From Azoarcus sp. KH32C (lineage in GTDB: Bacteria; Pseudomonadota; Gammaproteobacteria; Burkholderiales; Rhodocyclaceae), in the NCBI RefSeq assembly GCF_000349945.1, contig NC_020516.1:1302001-1366000 (forward strand): DNA of 64,000 bases. The letters are read 5' to 3'. How positions within the stretch are numbered: position 1 is the first letter of the stretch; each line of letters opens with the position of its first letter. A program made the translations under genes and the position numbers. Below are positions 8,269-17,544 of this stretch, piece after piece. Below the pieces are notes generated by a model. That model made no database searches and was not told the DNA's origin. It saw only the letters and a program-made list of their open reading frames with translations.

Positions 8269-11200
8269 TTAGCCCCGCAACTCGGCCGAGTGTTCCTGCG
8301 AGGCGCGGCTGATCGTGGTTTCGCCCCGACCAGGCGAGGTCGGTGCAGCAGGATGTCCGCCAGGCGTTTCGGCGCTGCGATGACGCCGCCTGATCCAGGC
8401 TTGTACGTCGGCGACGAGCGTGTAGACCACCGGGATGACAAGCAGACTGAGGAAGGTCGACGTCACCAGGCCCCCGATCACCGCGATCGCCATCGGAGCC
8501 CGGAACGAGGGATCGACGCCGAGGCCCAGCGCGATCGGCAACATGCCGGCACCCATCGCGATCGTCGTCATCACGATCGGGCGGGCGCGCTTGCTACACG
8601 CGTCGATGAGGGCATCGAAGCGCGACAGGCCGAACTCGCGTCGGGCGACGATGGCGTATTCGACGAGCAAGATGGAGTTCTTGCTTGTGACGCCCATCAG
8701 CATGATCAGGCCGATCAGCGATGGCATCGACAGTCCGCTGCGGGCAAGCAGCAGCGCGACGAAGGCGCCGCCGAGCGCCAACGGCAGGGCGGCGAGGATC
8801 GTCAGCGGTTGCGCGAATTCGTGGAAGAGCAGGACGAGCACGATGTAGATGCACAGCACGCCGGTGACCATCGCGATCGCGAAACTCTCGAACAGCGTCT
8901 GCATTTCCTGCGCGTCGCCGATCGGCTCCCAGGAGGTGCCGGGTGGCAGGTGCTGGAGGCTGGGCAGCGTGGCGATCGCCTTCTGGATTTCGCCCAGCGG
9001 GCGGTTCGTCAGTTCGATGTCGAAGTTGATGTTGCGCTTGCGGTCGAAGCGCGAAATTTCGGATGGGCCGCTTTCGACGCTGATATCGGCCACGTTGCCC
9101 AGCATCACGTTGCCGCGCTTGCCGGGGATCGGGAGGCGGGCGAGCAACTCGATGTCGGTGCGGGCGCTTTCGGGCAGCCTGACGACGATCGGGACCTGGC
9201 GCTCGGAGAGATTCAGTTTGGCCAGACTGAAATCGTAGTCGCCGCTGGTGGCGATGCGCAGCGAGTCGGCGATGGCGGCCGCAGTGACGCCGAGGTCCGC
9301 GGCTCGGGCGAAATCGGGACGGATGATGACTTCGGGGCGGACGAGGCTTGCGCTCGACGAAATGTTGCCGAGGCCGCCGATCTTGCGAAGATCCCGTTCG
9401 ACGGCGTTCGCGATACGAAGAAGTGCTTCGTTGTCGTCCCCCTTCAGCGAGAATGCGTACTTCTCGCCGCCGCCCCCGAGGCCGACGCGGACGCGGACGC
9501 CGGGAAGGGCCCGCAGGCTGTCCCTCAGCTGGGCCTCAATGGCCTGCTTGGTGATCGTGCGCTGCTTGCGCGGCGTGAGGTTGATCGTCAGGGAGGCCTT
9601 CCGGACCTCGGGCGCGCCTCCGAGCGCGAAGGCGTCGGCACCCGCGCTGCCGCTGCCGATCGCCGTGTAGACCTGGACGACGTTCGGGTTGCGCGCGAGG
9701 ACTGTGCGTGCCTGTTCGGCCGCCCGCAGTGTGTCCTCGAAGCGGCTTCCGGGCGGCAGCTCGATCGACACGAGGGTCTGCGACAGGTCGTCGGGCGGCA
9801 TGAAGGTCGTCGGCAGGAGCGGAATCAGCGCCAGTGACCCGAGGAAGAAGCCCGTCGCGGCGATGAGCGTGAGCGCCCGATGACGCAGACAGCTCGTCAC
9901 AAAGGCGAGGTACTTCTGCGTGAGCTTGCCTTGCGTCGGCACATGCGCGGTGGGGCGCAGGAGGTAGGCCGACATCATCGGCGTGAGCAGGCGCGCGACG
10001 AGCAGCGACGCGAGGATCGCGAGCGTGGCGGTCCAGCCGAACTGTTTGAAGAATTTTCCGGAGATGCCGTTCATGAAGGCGGTCGGGAGAAAGACCGCGA
10101 TCAGTGCGAAGGTGGTCGCGATGACGGCGAGGCCGATCTCGTCGGCCGCTTCCATGGCGGCCTGATACGGCGACTTGCCCATCCCGAGGTGTCGGACGAT
10201 GTTCTCGATCTCGACGATCGCGTCGTCGACGAGGATCCCGATGACGAGTGACAGCGACAGCAGGGTCACGACGTTGAGCGAGAAGCCGAAGTAGTCCATC
10301 CCGACGAAGGCCGGAAGAACGGAAAGCGGCAGGGCGGTGGCCGACACGAAGGTCGCACGCCAGTCCCGCAGGAAGAACCAGACGACGATGACGGCGAGGA
10401 TTGCGCCTTCGACGAGCAGCCACAGCGAGCCCTTGTAGCTTTCCTCGACCGGATCGACGAAGTTGTAGGCTTCCTTGATCCGGATTCTGGGGTGGCCGGC
10501 CTGCAAGGATGCAACGACCTCGGCAACGCCGCGGGCGACTTCGATCTCGCCTGCGCCGCGTGCCCGCACGACTTCGAAACCGACGACGGGCTTGCCGTCG
10601 AGCATCGCCGTCGAACGGCGTTCGGCCACGGTGTCTTCCACGCGTCCGAGCGAGGCGAGTTCGACGCGCCTGCCGTCGCTGAGGACGATCTCCATGGCGG
10701 CCAATTGTTCCGCGCTCAGTGCGGTCGCGAGCGTCCGTACGGTTTGCTCGCTGCCGCCGAGGTCGGTGCGGCCGGCCGATGTTTCCATCTGGATGCGGCG
10801 CAGTTGGCGGGAGATGTCGGCGACGGTGACGTTGAGGGCGAGCAAGCGCTCGGGATCCAGTTCGATGCGGATTTCGCGTGCGACGCCACCGACGCGCGAC
10901 ACCTGGCCGACGCCGGAGACCGATAGCAGCGCCTTGGATACGGTGTTGTCGACGAACCAGGACAGGTTTTCCTCATCCAGCGTGTCGGAGGCAACGGTGT
11001 AGGTGACGATCGGCAGGCCGGACAGGTTGAAGCGCGAGATCACCGGGTCGCGAAGGTCGCCGGGCAGATCGGAGCGGATCCGCGAGAAGGCGTCGCGGAC
11101 GTCGTCGATGGCCTCTTGGGTGGGTTTTTCGAGGCGGAACTCGGTCGTGATCGTCGCGACGCCGTCCTGGATCCTCGTGTAAATGTGCTTGACGCCCTGC

Positions 11201-11421
11201 AGCGTAGCGAGCGAGTTCTCGATCTTGCGCGCGACCTCGGTTTCAAGCTGTGAGGGCGCAGCGCCGGGCAGCGTCGCCGTGAGCACGACCATCGGCAGAT
11301 CGACGTCCGGGAAGTTCTGGACCTTCATCCGGGCGAACGAAAACAGGCCGAGGATGCTCAGCATGATGAACAGCAGCACGCCTGGAACCGGGTTGCGGAT
11401 CGACCAGGCCGAAACGTTCAT
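8269..11421 (-). CDS. RND efflux transporter, AcrB/HAE1 family, inner-membrane pump
   Basis: The 1050-residue protein is a full-length proton-driven RND pump. It starts MNVSAWSIRNPVPGVLLF, the usual first membrane helix, and ends with the GVTSKNSILLVEY and late helix cluster. The DD pair in the fourth-helix region (GILVDDAIVEIENIVRH) is the proton relay. The start at 11421 is preceded by GAGGAT and lies 10 bases after the adaptor gene. The adaptor lies upstream in the same operon. No outer-membrane channel gene is present, so a shared TolC-like partner is expected. The substrate is not predictable. Confidence 0.93.
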   Translation of the reverse strand: MNVSAWSIRNPVPGVLLFIMLSILGLFSFARMKVQNFPDVDLPMVVLTATLPGAAPSQLETEVARKIENSLATLQGVKHIYTRIQDGVATITTEFRLEKPTQEAIDDVRDAFSRIRSDLPGDLRDPVISRFNLSGLPIVTYTVASDTLDEENLSWFVDNTVSKALLSVSGVGQVSRVGGVAREIRIELDPERLLALNVTVADISRQLRRIQMETSAGRTDLGGSEQTVRTLATALSAEQLAAMEIVLSDGRRVELASLGRVEDTVAERRSTAMLDGKPVVGFEVVRARGAGEIEVARGVAEVVASLQAGHPRIRIKEAYNFVDPVEESYKGSLWLLVEGAILAVIVVWFFLRDWRATFVSATALPLSVLPAFVGMDYFGFSLNVVTLLSLSLVIGILVDDAIVEIENIVRHLGMGKSPYQAAMEAADEIGLAVIATTFALIAVFLPTAFMNGISGKFFKQFGWTATLAILASLLVARLLTPMMSAYLLRPTAHVPTQGKLTQKYLAFVTSCLRHRALTLIAATGFFLGSLALIPLLPTTFMPPDDLSQTLVSIELPPGSRFEDTLRAAEQARTVLARNPNVVQVYTAIGSGSAGADAFALGGAPEVRKASLTINLTPRKQRTITKQAIEAQLRDSLRALPGVRVRVGLGGGGEKYAFSLKGDDNEALLRIANAVERDLRKIGGLGNISSSASLVRPEVIIRPDFARAADLGVTAAAIADSLRIATSGDYDFSLAKLNLSERQVPIVVRLPESARTDIELLARLPIPGKRGNVMLGNVADISVESGPSEISRFDRKRNINFDIELTNRPLGEIQKAIATLPSLQHLPPGTSWEPIGDAQEMQTLFESFAIAMVTGVLCIYIVLVLLFHEFAQPLTILAALPLALGGAFVALLLARSGLSMPSLIGLIMLMGVTSKNSILLVEYAIVARREFGLSRFDALIDACSKRARPIVMTTIAMGAGMLPIALGLGVDPSFRAPMAIAVIGGLVTSTFLSLLVIPVVYTLVADVQAWIRRRHRSAETPGGHPAAPTSPGRGETTISRASQEHSAELRG

Positions 11422-11431
11422 CGTGAGATCC

Positions 11432-12571
11432 TCAACTCTTTTCGGGCGCGGCAGGCGGTGTGGCCGGGGCGACCTCCACCAGGTCGCCATCGTTCAAGAA
11501 ACCGCCGCCGCTCTCGACGATGCGGTCCCCAGCCTCAATGCCGGACAGGATCTCCACGCGGTCTTGCTGGCGCCGACCGGTAGCGACTTTGACCTGGGCA
11601 ACCCGATGGTCCTCGCCCAGGCGGAACACGAAGGAGAAGCCTTCACGCAGCATCACCGCCGATTGCGGCAGGCTCAGGCGCGATTCCTGTTTGGACCTCG
11701 CGGGAACGATTTCCCCTTTCGCGAACACGCCGGCCTTGGCTTCGGACGGGGGTAGGTCGACATAAGCGATGCCATTGCGGGTGACGGCGTCGACGGAGGG
11801 CGCAACGCTGCGCACCTTTCCGGTGATCTTCGTCCCCCCCGGGATCGTCAGGCGTGCGATGTCGCCGGGCCTGACGTCGGCGAAATCGTCCGCAGTGAGT
11901 TCTGCACGCCATTCGAGGCGGCTGCGCAGGATCAGGCGGAAGAGTTCCTGCCCGGCCTGGGGTACGCTGCCGACGGCGGCCGCTCGCGCGGAGACCAGGC
12001 CATCATCGGGAGCGGCAATACGGGTCTGGCCGACACGCACTTCGGCGAGTTTGACGCGCGCTGCCGCGAGGTCGATGCGCGAGCGCGCCGTCTGCTCCAT
12101 CGTCAGGTATTGCGTGACTTGCTGCTCGCTCATCATGCCGGTCGGTTTGAAGCGACGTGCCCGGTCCGCGTTGGCCTGGGCCTCCGCGTACATGGCCCGC
12201 GCTTCCTGCAGGGCGGCACGGGCCTGGGCCAGGTCCGCCTGGATGACGTCGTCGGCGAGCACGACGAGCAACTGCCCCTTGCGTACCGTGTCGCCGACGT
12301 TGGCCTTGACCTCCGCGATGCGCAGTCCCCCGATCTCGCTGCCGATGACCGTTTCCTGCCACGCAGCGATGTTGCCGCTCGCAGTGAGCGTGTGCTCCCA
12401 CGCGACGGGCTTCGGGGTGACGACCTGCACGGTCAGCGCGGGGCGAGTCGCTTCCGCAGGGGGCTCGCCCGATTTCGACGCAGTCGCGCTCTGCCCGTCA
12501 CAGCCCGCGAGGACGGTGGCGGCGGCGAAGGAGGTGAGAATCGCAAACCAGTCCGAATGTGTACGTTTCAT
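11432..12571 (-). CDS. RND periplasmic adaptor (membrane fusion protein), lipoprotein
   Basis: The 379-residue protein begins with a lipoprotein signal peptide ending LAGC, so Cys24 should be lipidated. A lipoyl/barrel-sandwich region (TASGNIAAWQETVIGSEIGG ... VGDTVRKGQLL) and an alpha-helical hairpin (about residues 110-180) follow, then beta-barrel and membrane-proximal domains. This is the HlyD/AcrA order. It links the inner-membrane pump encoded 10 bases downstream to an outer-membrane channel. An inverted repeat about 45 bases upstream may be a regulator site. Confidence 0.92.
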   Translation of the reverse strand: MKRTHSDWFAILTSFAAATVLAGCDGQSATASKSGEPPAEATRPALTVQVVTPKPVAWEHTLTASGNIAAWQETVIGSEIGGLRIAEVKANVGDTVRKGQLLVVLADDVIQADLAQARAALQEARAMYAEAQANADRARRFKPTGMMSEQQVTQYLTMEQTARSRIDLAAARVKLAEVRVGQTRIAAPDDGLVSARAAAVGSVPQAGQELFRLILRSRLEWRAELTADDFADVRPGDIARLTIPGGTKITGKVRSVAPSVDAVTRNGIAYVDLPPSEAKAGVFAKGEIVPARSKQESRLSLPQSAVMLREGFSFVFRLGEDHRVAQVKVATGRRQQDRVEILSGIEAGDRIVESGGGFLNDGDLVEVAPATPPAAPEKS

Positions 12572-12613
12572 GGCAGCAAAGGGCAGCCTCGTGCGTCAAG
12601 ACTGGATTCAGAC

Positions 12614-12638
12614 GAGGCATGCCGGGTCGGCAATGCCT
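12614..12638. repeat. Interrupted palindrome upstream of the RND adaptor gene
   Basis: Arms GAGGCATGCCG and CGGCAATGCCTC pair over 11 bases with one bulged A around a three-base loop. It lies 43 bases upstream of the adaptor start codon, where a TetR- or MarR-type repressor of an efflux operon often binds. No such regulator gene is adjacent, so the role is tentative. Confidence 0.35.
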
Positions 12639-12754
12639 CACTTGGAAGCGCCTGCTCGGCCCCGCGGGGCTTGCGCGGGACCTTTCCGGAATATTTAGCC
12701 TGCTTCCGCCGACCTTGGCAACCTGCGCGTCAAAAATCGGTCGCCGGAGTATTT

Positions 12755-13690
12755 TCAGCCTTGCTGAAGTTCCTTCGGCAGCGGGAAGGTCACGCGCTCT
12801 GGCACGCCGTCGAGCGTGCGGACCGAGCCGCTGCTGAGCTGCTTCAGGCGGTCGATGACCGCGTCGACGAGCACTTCCGGGGCCGAGGCGCCGGCCGTGA
12901 CGCCGATGCGCTTGCGGCCTTCGAGCATTGCCGGGTCGATGCCTTCGGCGTTGTCGATGAGATAGGCCGGTACGCCGCGCAGCTCGGCGACTTCGCGCAG
13001 GCGATTGGAGTTCGAGCTGTTGCGCGAGCCGACAACGAACACGACGTCAACCTGCGGCGTCATGAATTTCACGGCATCCTGGCGATTCTGCGTCGCGTAG
13101 CAGATGTCGTCCTTCTTCGGGCCGATGATGTTCGGGAAGCGTTCGCGCAGGGCGGTGACGAGGGCGGCGGCGTCGTCAATGGAGAGCGTGGTCTGCGTGA
13201 CATAGGCGAGCTTGTCCGGATCGGCGACATTGAGCATCGCGACGTCCTCGACCTTTTCGACGAGGTGGATGCCGTCCTTGACCTGCCCCATCGTGCCTTC
13301 GACTTCCGGATGGCCCTTGTGGCCGATCATGACGATCTCGCGGCCCTGCTCGCGCATGCGCCCGACTTCGATATGGACCTTGGTGACGAGCGGGCAGGTG
13401 GCGTCGAAGACGCGCAGGCCGCGCTTTTCGGCCTCAAGGCGAACCGTCTGAGGCACGCCGTGGGCGCTGAAGATCACAGTGCTGCCGGTGGGGACTTCGT
13501 CGAGTTCCTCGACGAACACCGCGCCTTTCGCGCGCAGGCCTTCGACGACGAACTTGTTATGGACGACTTCGTGGCGCACGTAAATCGGGGCGCCGAAGCG
13601 CTCCAGCGCGCGCTCGACGATCTCGATCGCGCGCTCGACACCGGCGCAGAAGCCGCGCGGGTTGGCGAGCAGGATTTCGTTGGAGGTCAT
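12755..13690 (-). CDS. ispH: 4-hydroxy-3-methylbut-2-enyl diphosphate reductase
   Basis: The 311-residue enzyme makes IPP and DMAPP in the last step of the MEP pathway. The three iron-sulfur ligands are Cys15 (PRGFCAGV), Cys99 (DATCPLV) and Cys197 (ICYATQNRQ). The catalytic region HPEVEGT is present. It lies 44 bases after fkpB and is the distal gene of the ileS-lspA-fkpB-ispH operon, an order conserved in many proteobacteria. Confidence 0.96.
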   Translation of the reverse strand: MTSNEILLANPRGFCAGVERAIEIVERALERFGAPIYVRHEVVHNKFVVEGLRAKGAVFVEELDEVPTGSTVIFSAHGVPQTVRLEAEKRGLRVFDATCPLVTKVHIEVGRMREQGREIVMIGHKGHPEVEGTMGQVKDGIHLVEKVEDVAMLNVADPDKLAYVTQTTLSIDDAAALVTALRERFPNIIGPKKDDICYATQNRQDAVKFMTPQVDVVFVVGSRNSSNSNRLREVAELRGVPAYLIDNAEGIDPAMLEGRKRIGVTAGASAPEVLVDAVIDRLKQLSSGSVRTLDGVPERVTFPLPKELQQG

Positions 13691-13734
13691 GCGGGGGCTC
13701 CGTTGGGGTTGGGGCCGGTAACTGTTGAAAGTTC

Positions 13735-14163
13735 TTAGACGACGCCGATGATGTCCACTTCGAAGCGGATCGTTTTGCCGGCGAGCGGGTGGTTGAAGTC
13801 GACGACCGCGAAGGCGTCGTTGATCTCGCGCACGAGGCCGGAGTAGCGGGTGCCGTCCGGCGCGCCGAATTCCATGATCGTCATCGCTTCGATCTCTTCC
13901 TCGGGCATGTGTTCGCGCTTGACGTGTTCGACCAGCTCCGGATTGTAGGGGCCGAAGGCGTCTTCGGGGGCGAGCGTGAATTGCTGGTGCGTGCCGACGG
14001 GGAGTCCCGCAAGCATGCGTTCGAGGCTCGGCAGCAATTCACCGGCGCCCATTTGCAGCGTGGCAGGCGTGCCTTCGAAGGTGCTGATGAGCGGCTGGCC
14101 GTTTTCGAGGGCAATGCGGTAGTGCAGCGTAACCAGGCTGTCGGGTTGGACGGATTGCGTCAC
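13735..14163 (-). CDS. fkpB: FKBP-type peptidyl-prolyl isomerase, SlpA/FkpB type
   Basis: The 142-residue protein has the FKBP fold with an inserted chaperone flap, as in E. coli SlpA. It starts VTLHYRIALENGQPLISTFEGTPATLQMGAGELLP and contains the acidic insert PEDAFGPYNPELVEHV. It catalyses proline isomerisation and prevents aggregation of clients in the cytosol. Translation starts at GTG 14163, overlapping the lspA stop by four bases. The position between lspA and ispH supports the assignment. Confidence 0.92.
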   Translation of the reverse strand: MTQSVQPDSLVTLHYRIALENGQPLISTFEGTPATLQMGAGELLPSLERMLAGLPVGTHQQFTLAPEDAFGPYNPELVEHVKREHMPEEEIEAMTIMEFGAPDGTRYSGLVREINDAFAVVDFNHPLAGKTIRFEVDIIGVV

Positions 14164-14702
14164 GAAGGATTCTCCGGGCTAGGGGGGGTACGAGTGGCGC
14201 GAAACTGCGCCCACAGCATCAGGCCGACGCCGAGCGTGATCGCCGAGTCGGCCAGATTGAACGCCGGCCAGCCGTAACGGCCGACGTGGAAGAACAGGAA
14301 ATCGACGACCGCGCCGTGCACGACGCGGTCGATGACGTTGCCGAGCGCCCCGCCGATGATGAGGCTGAAGGCGAGCGGCAGGACGACCTCGCGCTGGTGC
14401 TGGCGCACCATCGTCAGCAACCAGCCGCTGATCGCCAGTGCGAGCACGATGAAGAACCAGCGCTGCCAGCCGGAATGGTCGGCAAGGAAGCTGAAGGCGG
14501 CGCCCTGGTTGTAGACAAGCACGAGACTGAAGAAGTCCGTCACGGGCAGGCTTTCCCCGAGCTGGAAGCGCGACAGGACCAGCCACTTCGTGATCTGGTC
14601 CAGTCCGATCACGAGCGCGGCGAGTTCCAGCCAGCCGTAGAAGCGCCGCGTCAGCGGAATGCCGCCGCGCGTGGCGCGCGGGGCACTTGCGGAATCAAGC
14701 AT
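14160..14702 (-). CDS. lspA: Prolipoprotein signal peptidase (signal peptidase II)
   Basis: The 180-residue inner-membrane aspartyl protease removes signal peptides from lipid-modified prolipoproteins. It has four hydrophobic segments. The catalytic aspartates are in GNVIDRVVHGAVVDF and FNLADSAI. VYNQGAAFSFL is the other family signature. The N-terminus is about 15 residues longer than in E. coli. It overlaps the ileS stop by eight bases and couples to fkpB. Likely clients here include the RND adaptor. Confidence 0.95.
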   Translation of the reverse strand: MLDSASAPRATRGGIPLTRRFYGWLELAALVIGLDQITKWLVLSRFQLGESLPVTDFFSLVLVYNQGAAFSFLADHSGWQRWFFIVLALAISGWLLTMVRQHQREVVLPLAFSLIIGGALGNVIDRVVHGAVVDFLFFHVGRYGWPAFNLADSAITLGVGLMLWAQFRATRTPPSPENPS

Positions 14703-17514
14703 GGGTACGGCTTTCTCCTGCGCCGGTCAGGTTGCCGTGGCAGCGGCCGCACAGTTCCGGATGATCGGCGTGGCTGCCGACGTCCTCGCGGAAATGCCAG
14801 CAACGGCCGCACTTCGCGTGCGACGAGGGCGCCGCGTCGATGCCTTCGGCCGCCTCGTCGGCGACGCGGACGAGCTCGGCGCGCGAGGTGATCAGCACGA
14901 AGCGCAGGTCTTCGCCGAGGCTCGCGAGCGCGTCGAAACGCGCACCGCTCGCGCGGACCGTGACTTCGGCCTGCAGCGAGGAGCCGATCTTGCCGTCGGT
15001 GCGCAGGCCTTCGAGCACCTTCTGGACCTGGGCGCGGGATTCGCGGATCAGTTCCCAGCGCGCGGCGCTCTCGGCGTCGCCGGCGGCGTCGGGCAGCACG
15101 TGCCAGGTGTGCAGCATCACGCTGTCTTCCACATCCTTGCCGACGATCTGCCAGATTTCCTCGGCGGTGAAGCTGAGGATCGGCGCCATCATGCGGGTGA
15201 TCGCCTGCGTGATGTGCCACAGTGCGGTCTGCGCGGCGCGGCGTGCCGGCGAGTCGGCCTGCGTCGTGTAGAGGCGGTCCTTCAGGATGTCGAGGTAGAA
15301 GGCCCCCAGGTCTTCGGCAGCGAAGTTCTGTAGCGCCTGAACGATCTTGTGAAACTCGTAGCGCCCGTAGTCGACCGTGACTTGCTCCTGCAGGCGGCGG
15401 GTGAGTTCGAGTGCGTAGCGGTCGATGTCCAGCCACTCGCCGACCGGCACGCCGTTCTTCTCGATGTCGAAGTCCGCGGTGTTGGCGAGCAGGAAGCGCA
15501 GGGTATTGCGCAGGCGGCGATAGACCTCGACGACGCGGTCGAGGATCTCCTTGGAGATCGTCAGCTCGCCCGAGTAGTCGGTCGCGGCAACCCACAGGCG
15601 CAGGATTTCGGCGCCGAGCTTGTCCGAGACTTCCTGCGGCGCGACGACATTGCCTTTCGACTTCGACATCTTCTTGCCCTGGCCGTCGACGACGAAGCCG
15701 TGCGTCAGCAGGCCGTCGTAAGGCGCGCGGCCATCGACGGCGCAGCCGGTCAAGAGCGACGAATGGAACCAGCCGCGGTGCTGGTCCGAGCCTTCGAGAT
15801 AGAGGTCGGCCGGCCAGCGGCTAACGTCGGCGTGCGAGCCACGCAGCACCGTCCAGTGCGTGGTGCCGGAGTCGAACCAGACGTCGAGGGTGTCGCGCAT
15901 CTTGTCATATTGCGCGGCCTCAGGGCCGAGGAGTTCGGTGGGCTCCAGCTTGAACCAGGCGTCGATGCCTTCCTTCTCGACGCGCTTGGCGACTTCTTCG
16001 AGGAGTTCGAGGCTCTTAGGATGCGGCTCGCCCGTTTCCTTGTTCAGGAACAGCGGGATCGGCACGCCCCAGTTGCGCTGGCGCGACACGCACCAGTCCG
16101 GACGGTTGGCGATCATCGAGTGCAGGCGCGCCTTACCCCAGGACGGGAAGAACTGGGTCTCGTCGATGGCCTTCAGCGCGAGCTCGCGCAGCGTCGGCGC
16201 GCCGGCTTCGACCGCCTCGCGGCCGGGCAGGCGGTCCATGCCGACGAACCATTGGGTGGTCGCGCGGTAGATCACCGGCGTCTTGTGGCGCCAGCAGTGC
16301 ATGTAGCTGTGCGTGAGGTTGCCCGAGGCGAAGAGGCTCCCGACTTCGGCGAGTTTCTCGATGATCTTCGGGTTGGCGTCCCACACCGACAGGCCGCCGA
16401 AGAAGGGCAGGCTTTCGTGGAACACGCCGTCGCCCTGCACGGGGTTCAGGATCTCGTCGTTGCGCATGCCGTAGCGCGTGCACGAGTTGAAGTCGTCCAG
16501 ACCGTAGGCGGGCGCGCTATGCACGATGCCGGTACCGGCATCGGCCGCGACGTAGTCGCCGAGGAAGACCGGCGAGACGCGGTCGTAGAAGGGGTGGCGG
16601 AACTGGATGCGATCGAGCGCGACGCCACGGGCGGCAGCGAGCACGCGGCCTTCGAGCGAGTAGCGTTCGAGGGCGGAGGCGCGCAGTTCGGCGGCGAGGA
16701 TCACGAGGCCCTTGGGCGTCTCGACCAGTTCGTACATCAGCTCGGGATGGACGTTGAGCGCCTGGTTGGACGGGATCGTCCACGGGGTCGTGGTCCAGAT
16801 CACGATGTAGACCGGTTGCTCCGGCAGTGCGTCGAGGCCGAAGGCGCGCGCGAGCTTGGCGCGCTCTTCATCGGCGAGCAGGAAGCCGACGTCGATCGCG
16901 GGCGACTTCTTGTCCTGGTATTCGACTTCGGCTTCCGCGAGCGCCGAGCCGCAGTCGAAGCACCAGTTCACCGGCTTCAGGCCCTTGAACAGGAAGCCCT
17001 TGCGATACATCTCGCCGAGCGCACGGATTTCGTCGGCCTCGTTCGAAAACTGCATCGTGCGGTAGGGGTTGTCCCAGTCGCCGAGCACGCCGAGGCGGAT
17101 GAAGTCCTTCTTCTGGCGCTCGATCTGCTCGCCCGCGTATTCGCGGCACAGTTCGCGCGCGCGGTCTGCGGGCAGGTGCTTGCCGTGCTGCTTTTCGATC
17201 TGGTGCTCGATCGGCAGGCCATGGCAGTCCCAGCCCGGCACGTAAGGTGCGTCGAAGCCCGCCATGGTCTTGGAGCGGACGATGATGTCCTTGAGGATCT
17301 TGTTCACCGCATGGCCGATATGGATGTCGCCGTTGGCGTACGGGGGGCCGTCGTGCAGGATGAACTTCGGACGGCCAGCCGCGGCCTTGCGGATCTTCTG
17401 ATACAGCTTCTTCTGCTGCCATGCGGCGATCCAGCCCGGTTCCCGCTTGGCGAGATCGCCACGCATCGGGAAGGGGGTGTCCGGCAGGTTGAGGGTCTTG
17501 CGGTAGTCAGCCAT
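14695..17514 (-). CDS. ileS: Isoleucyl-tRNA synthetase
   Basis: The 939-residue class I enzyme charges tRNA-Ile. HIGH is at IHIGHAVNKILKD and the KMSKS loop at KKMSKSKGN. The CP1 editing domain lies between them. A C-terminal zinc-binding segment has four cysteines (CGRCWHF ... CGRC), the bacterial type. The start at 17514 gives the usual MADYRKTLNLPDTPFPMR. It is first in the ileS-lspA-fkpB-ispH operon, 30 bases after ribF, so it may be co-transcribed with ribF. Confidence 0.97.
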   Translation of the reverse strand: MADYRKTLNLPDTPFPMRGDLAKREPGWIAAWQQKKLYQKIRKAAAGRPKFILHDGPPYANGDIHIGHAVNKILKDIIVRSKTMAGFDAPYVPGWDCHGLPIEHQIEKQHGKHLPADRARELCREYAGEQIERQKKDFIRLGVLGDWDNPYRTMQFSNEADEIRALGEMYRKGFLFKGLKPVNWCFDCGSALAEAEVEYQDKKSPAIDVGFLLADEERAKLARAFGLDALPEQPVYIVIWTTTPWTIPSNQALNVHPELMYELVETPKGLVILAAELRASALERYSLEGRVLAAARGVALDRIQFRHPFYDRVSPVFLGDYVAADAGTGIVHSAPAYGLDDFNSCTRYGMRNDEILNPVQGDGVFHESLPFFGGLSVWDANPKIIEKLAEVGSLFASGNLTHSYMHCWRHKTPVIYRATTQWFVGMDRLPGREAVEAGAPTLRELALKAIDETQFFPSWGKARLHSMIANRPDWCVSRQRNWGVPIPLFLNKETGEPHPKSLELLEEVAKRVEKEGIDAWFKLEPTELLGPEAAQYDKMRDTLDVWFDSGTTHWTVLRGSHADVSRWPADLYLEGSDQHRGWFHSSLLTGCAVDGRAPYDGLLTHGFVVDGQGKKMSKSKGNVVAPQEVSDKLGAEILRLWVAATDYSGELTISKEILDRVVEVYRRLRNTLRFLLANTADFDIEKNGVPVGEWLDIDRYALELTRRLQEQVTVDYGRYEFHKIVQALQNFAAEDLGAFYLDILKDRLYTTQADSPARRAAQTALWHITQAITRMMAPILSFTAEEIWQIVGKDVEDSVMLHTWHVLPDAAGDAESAARWELIRESRAQVQKVLEGLRTDGKIGSSLQAEVTVRASGARFDALASLGEDLRFVLITSRAELVRVADEAAEGIDAAPSSHAKCGRCWHFREDVGSHADHPELCGRCHGNLTGAGESRTHA

Positions 17515-17544
17515 GGTGGGTTCCGGCGGCAGGAGCCAATAGGG

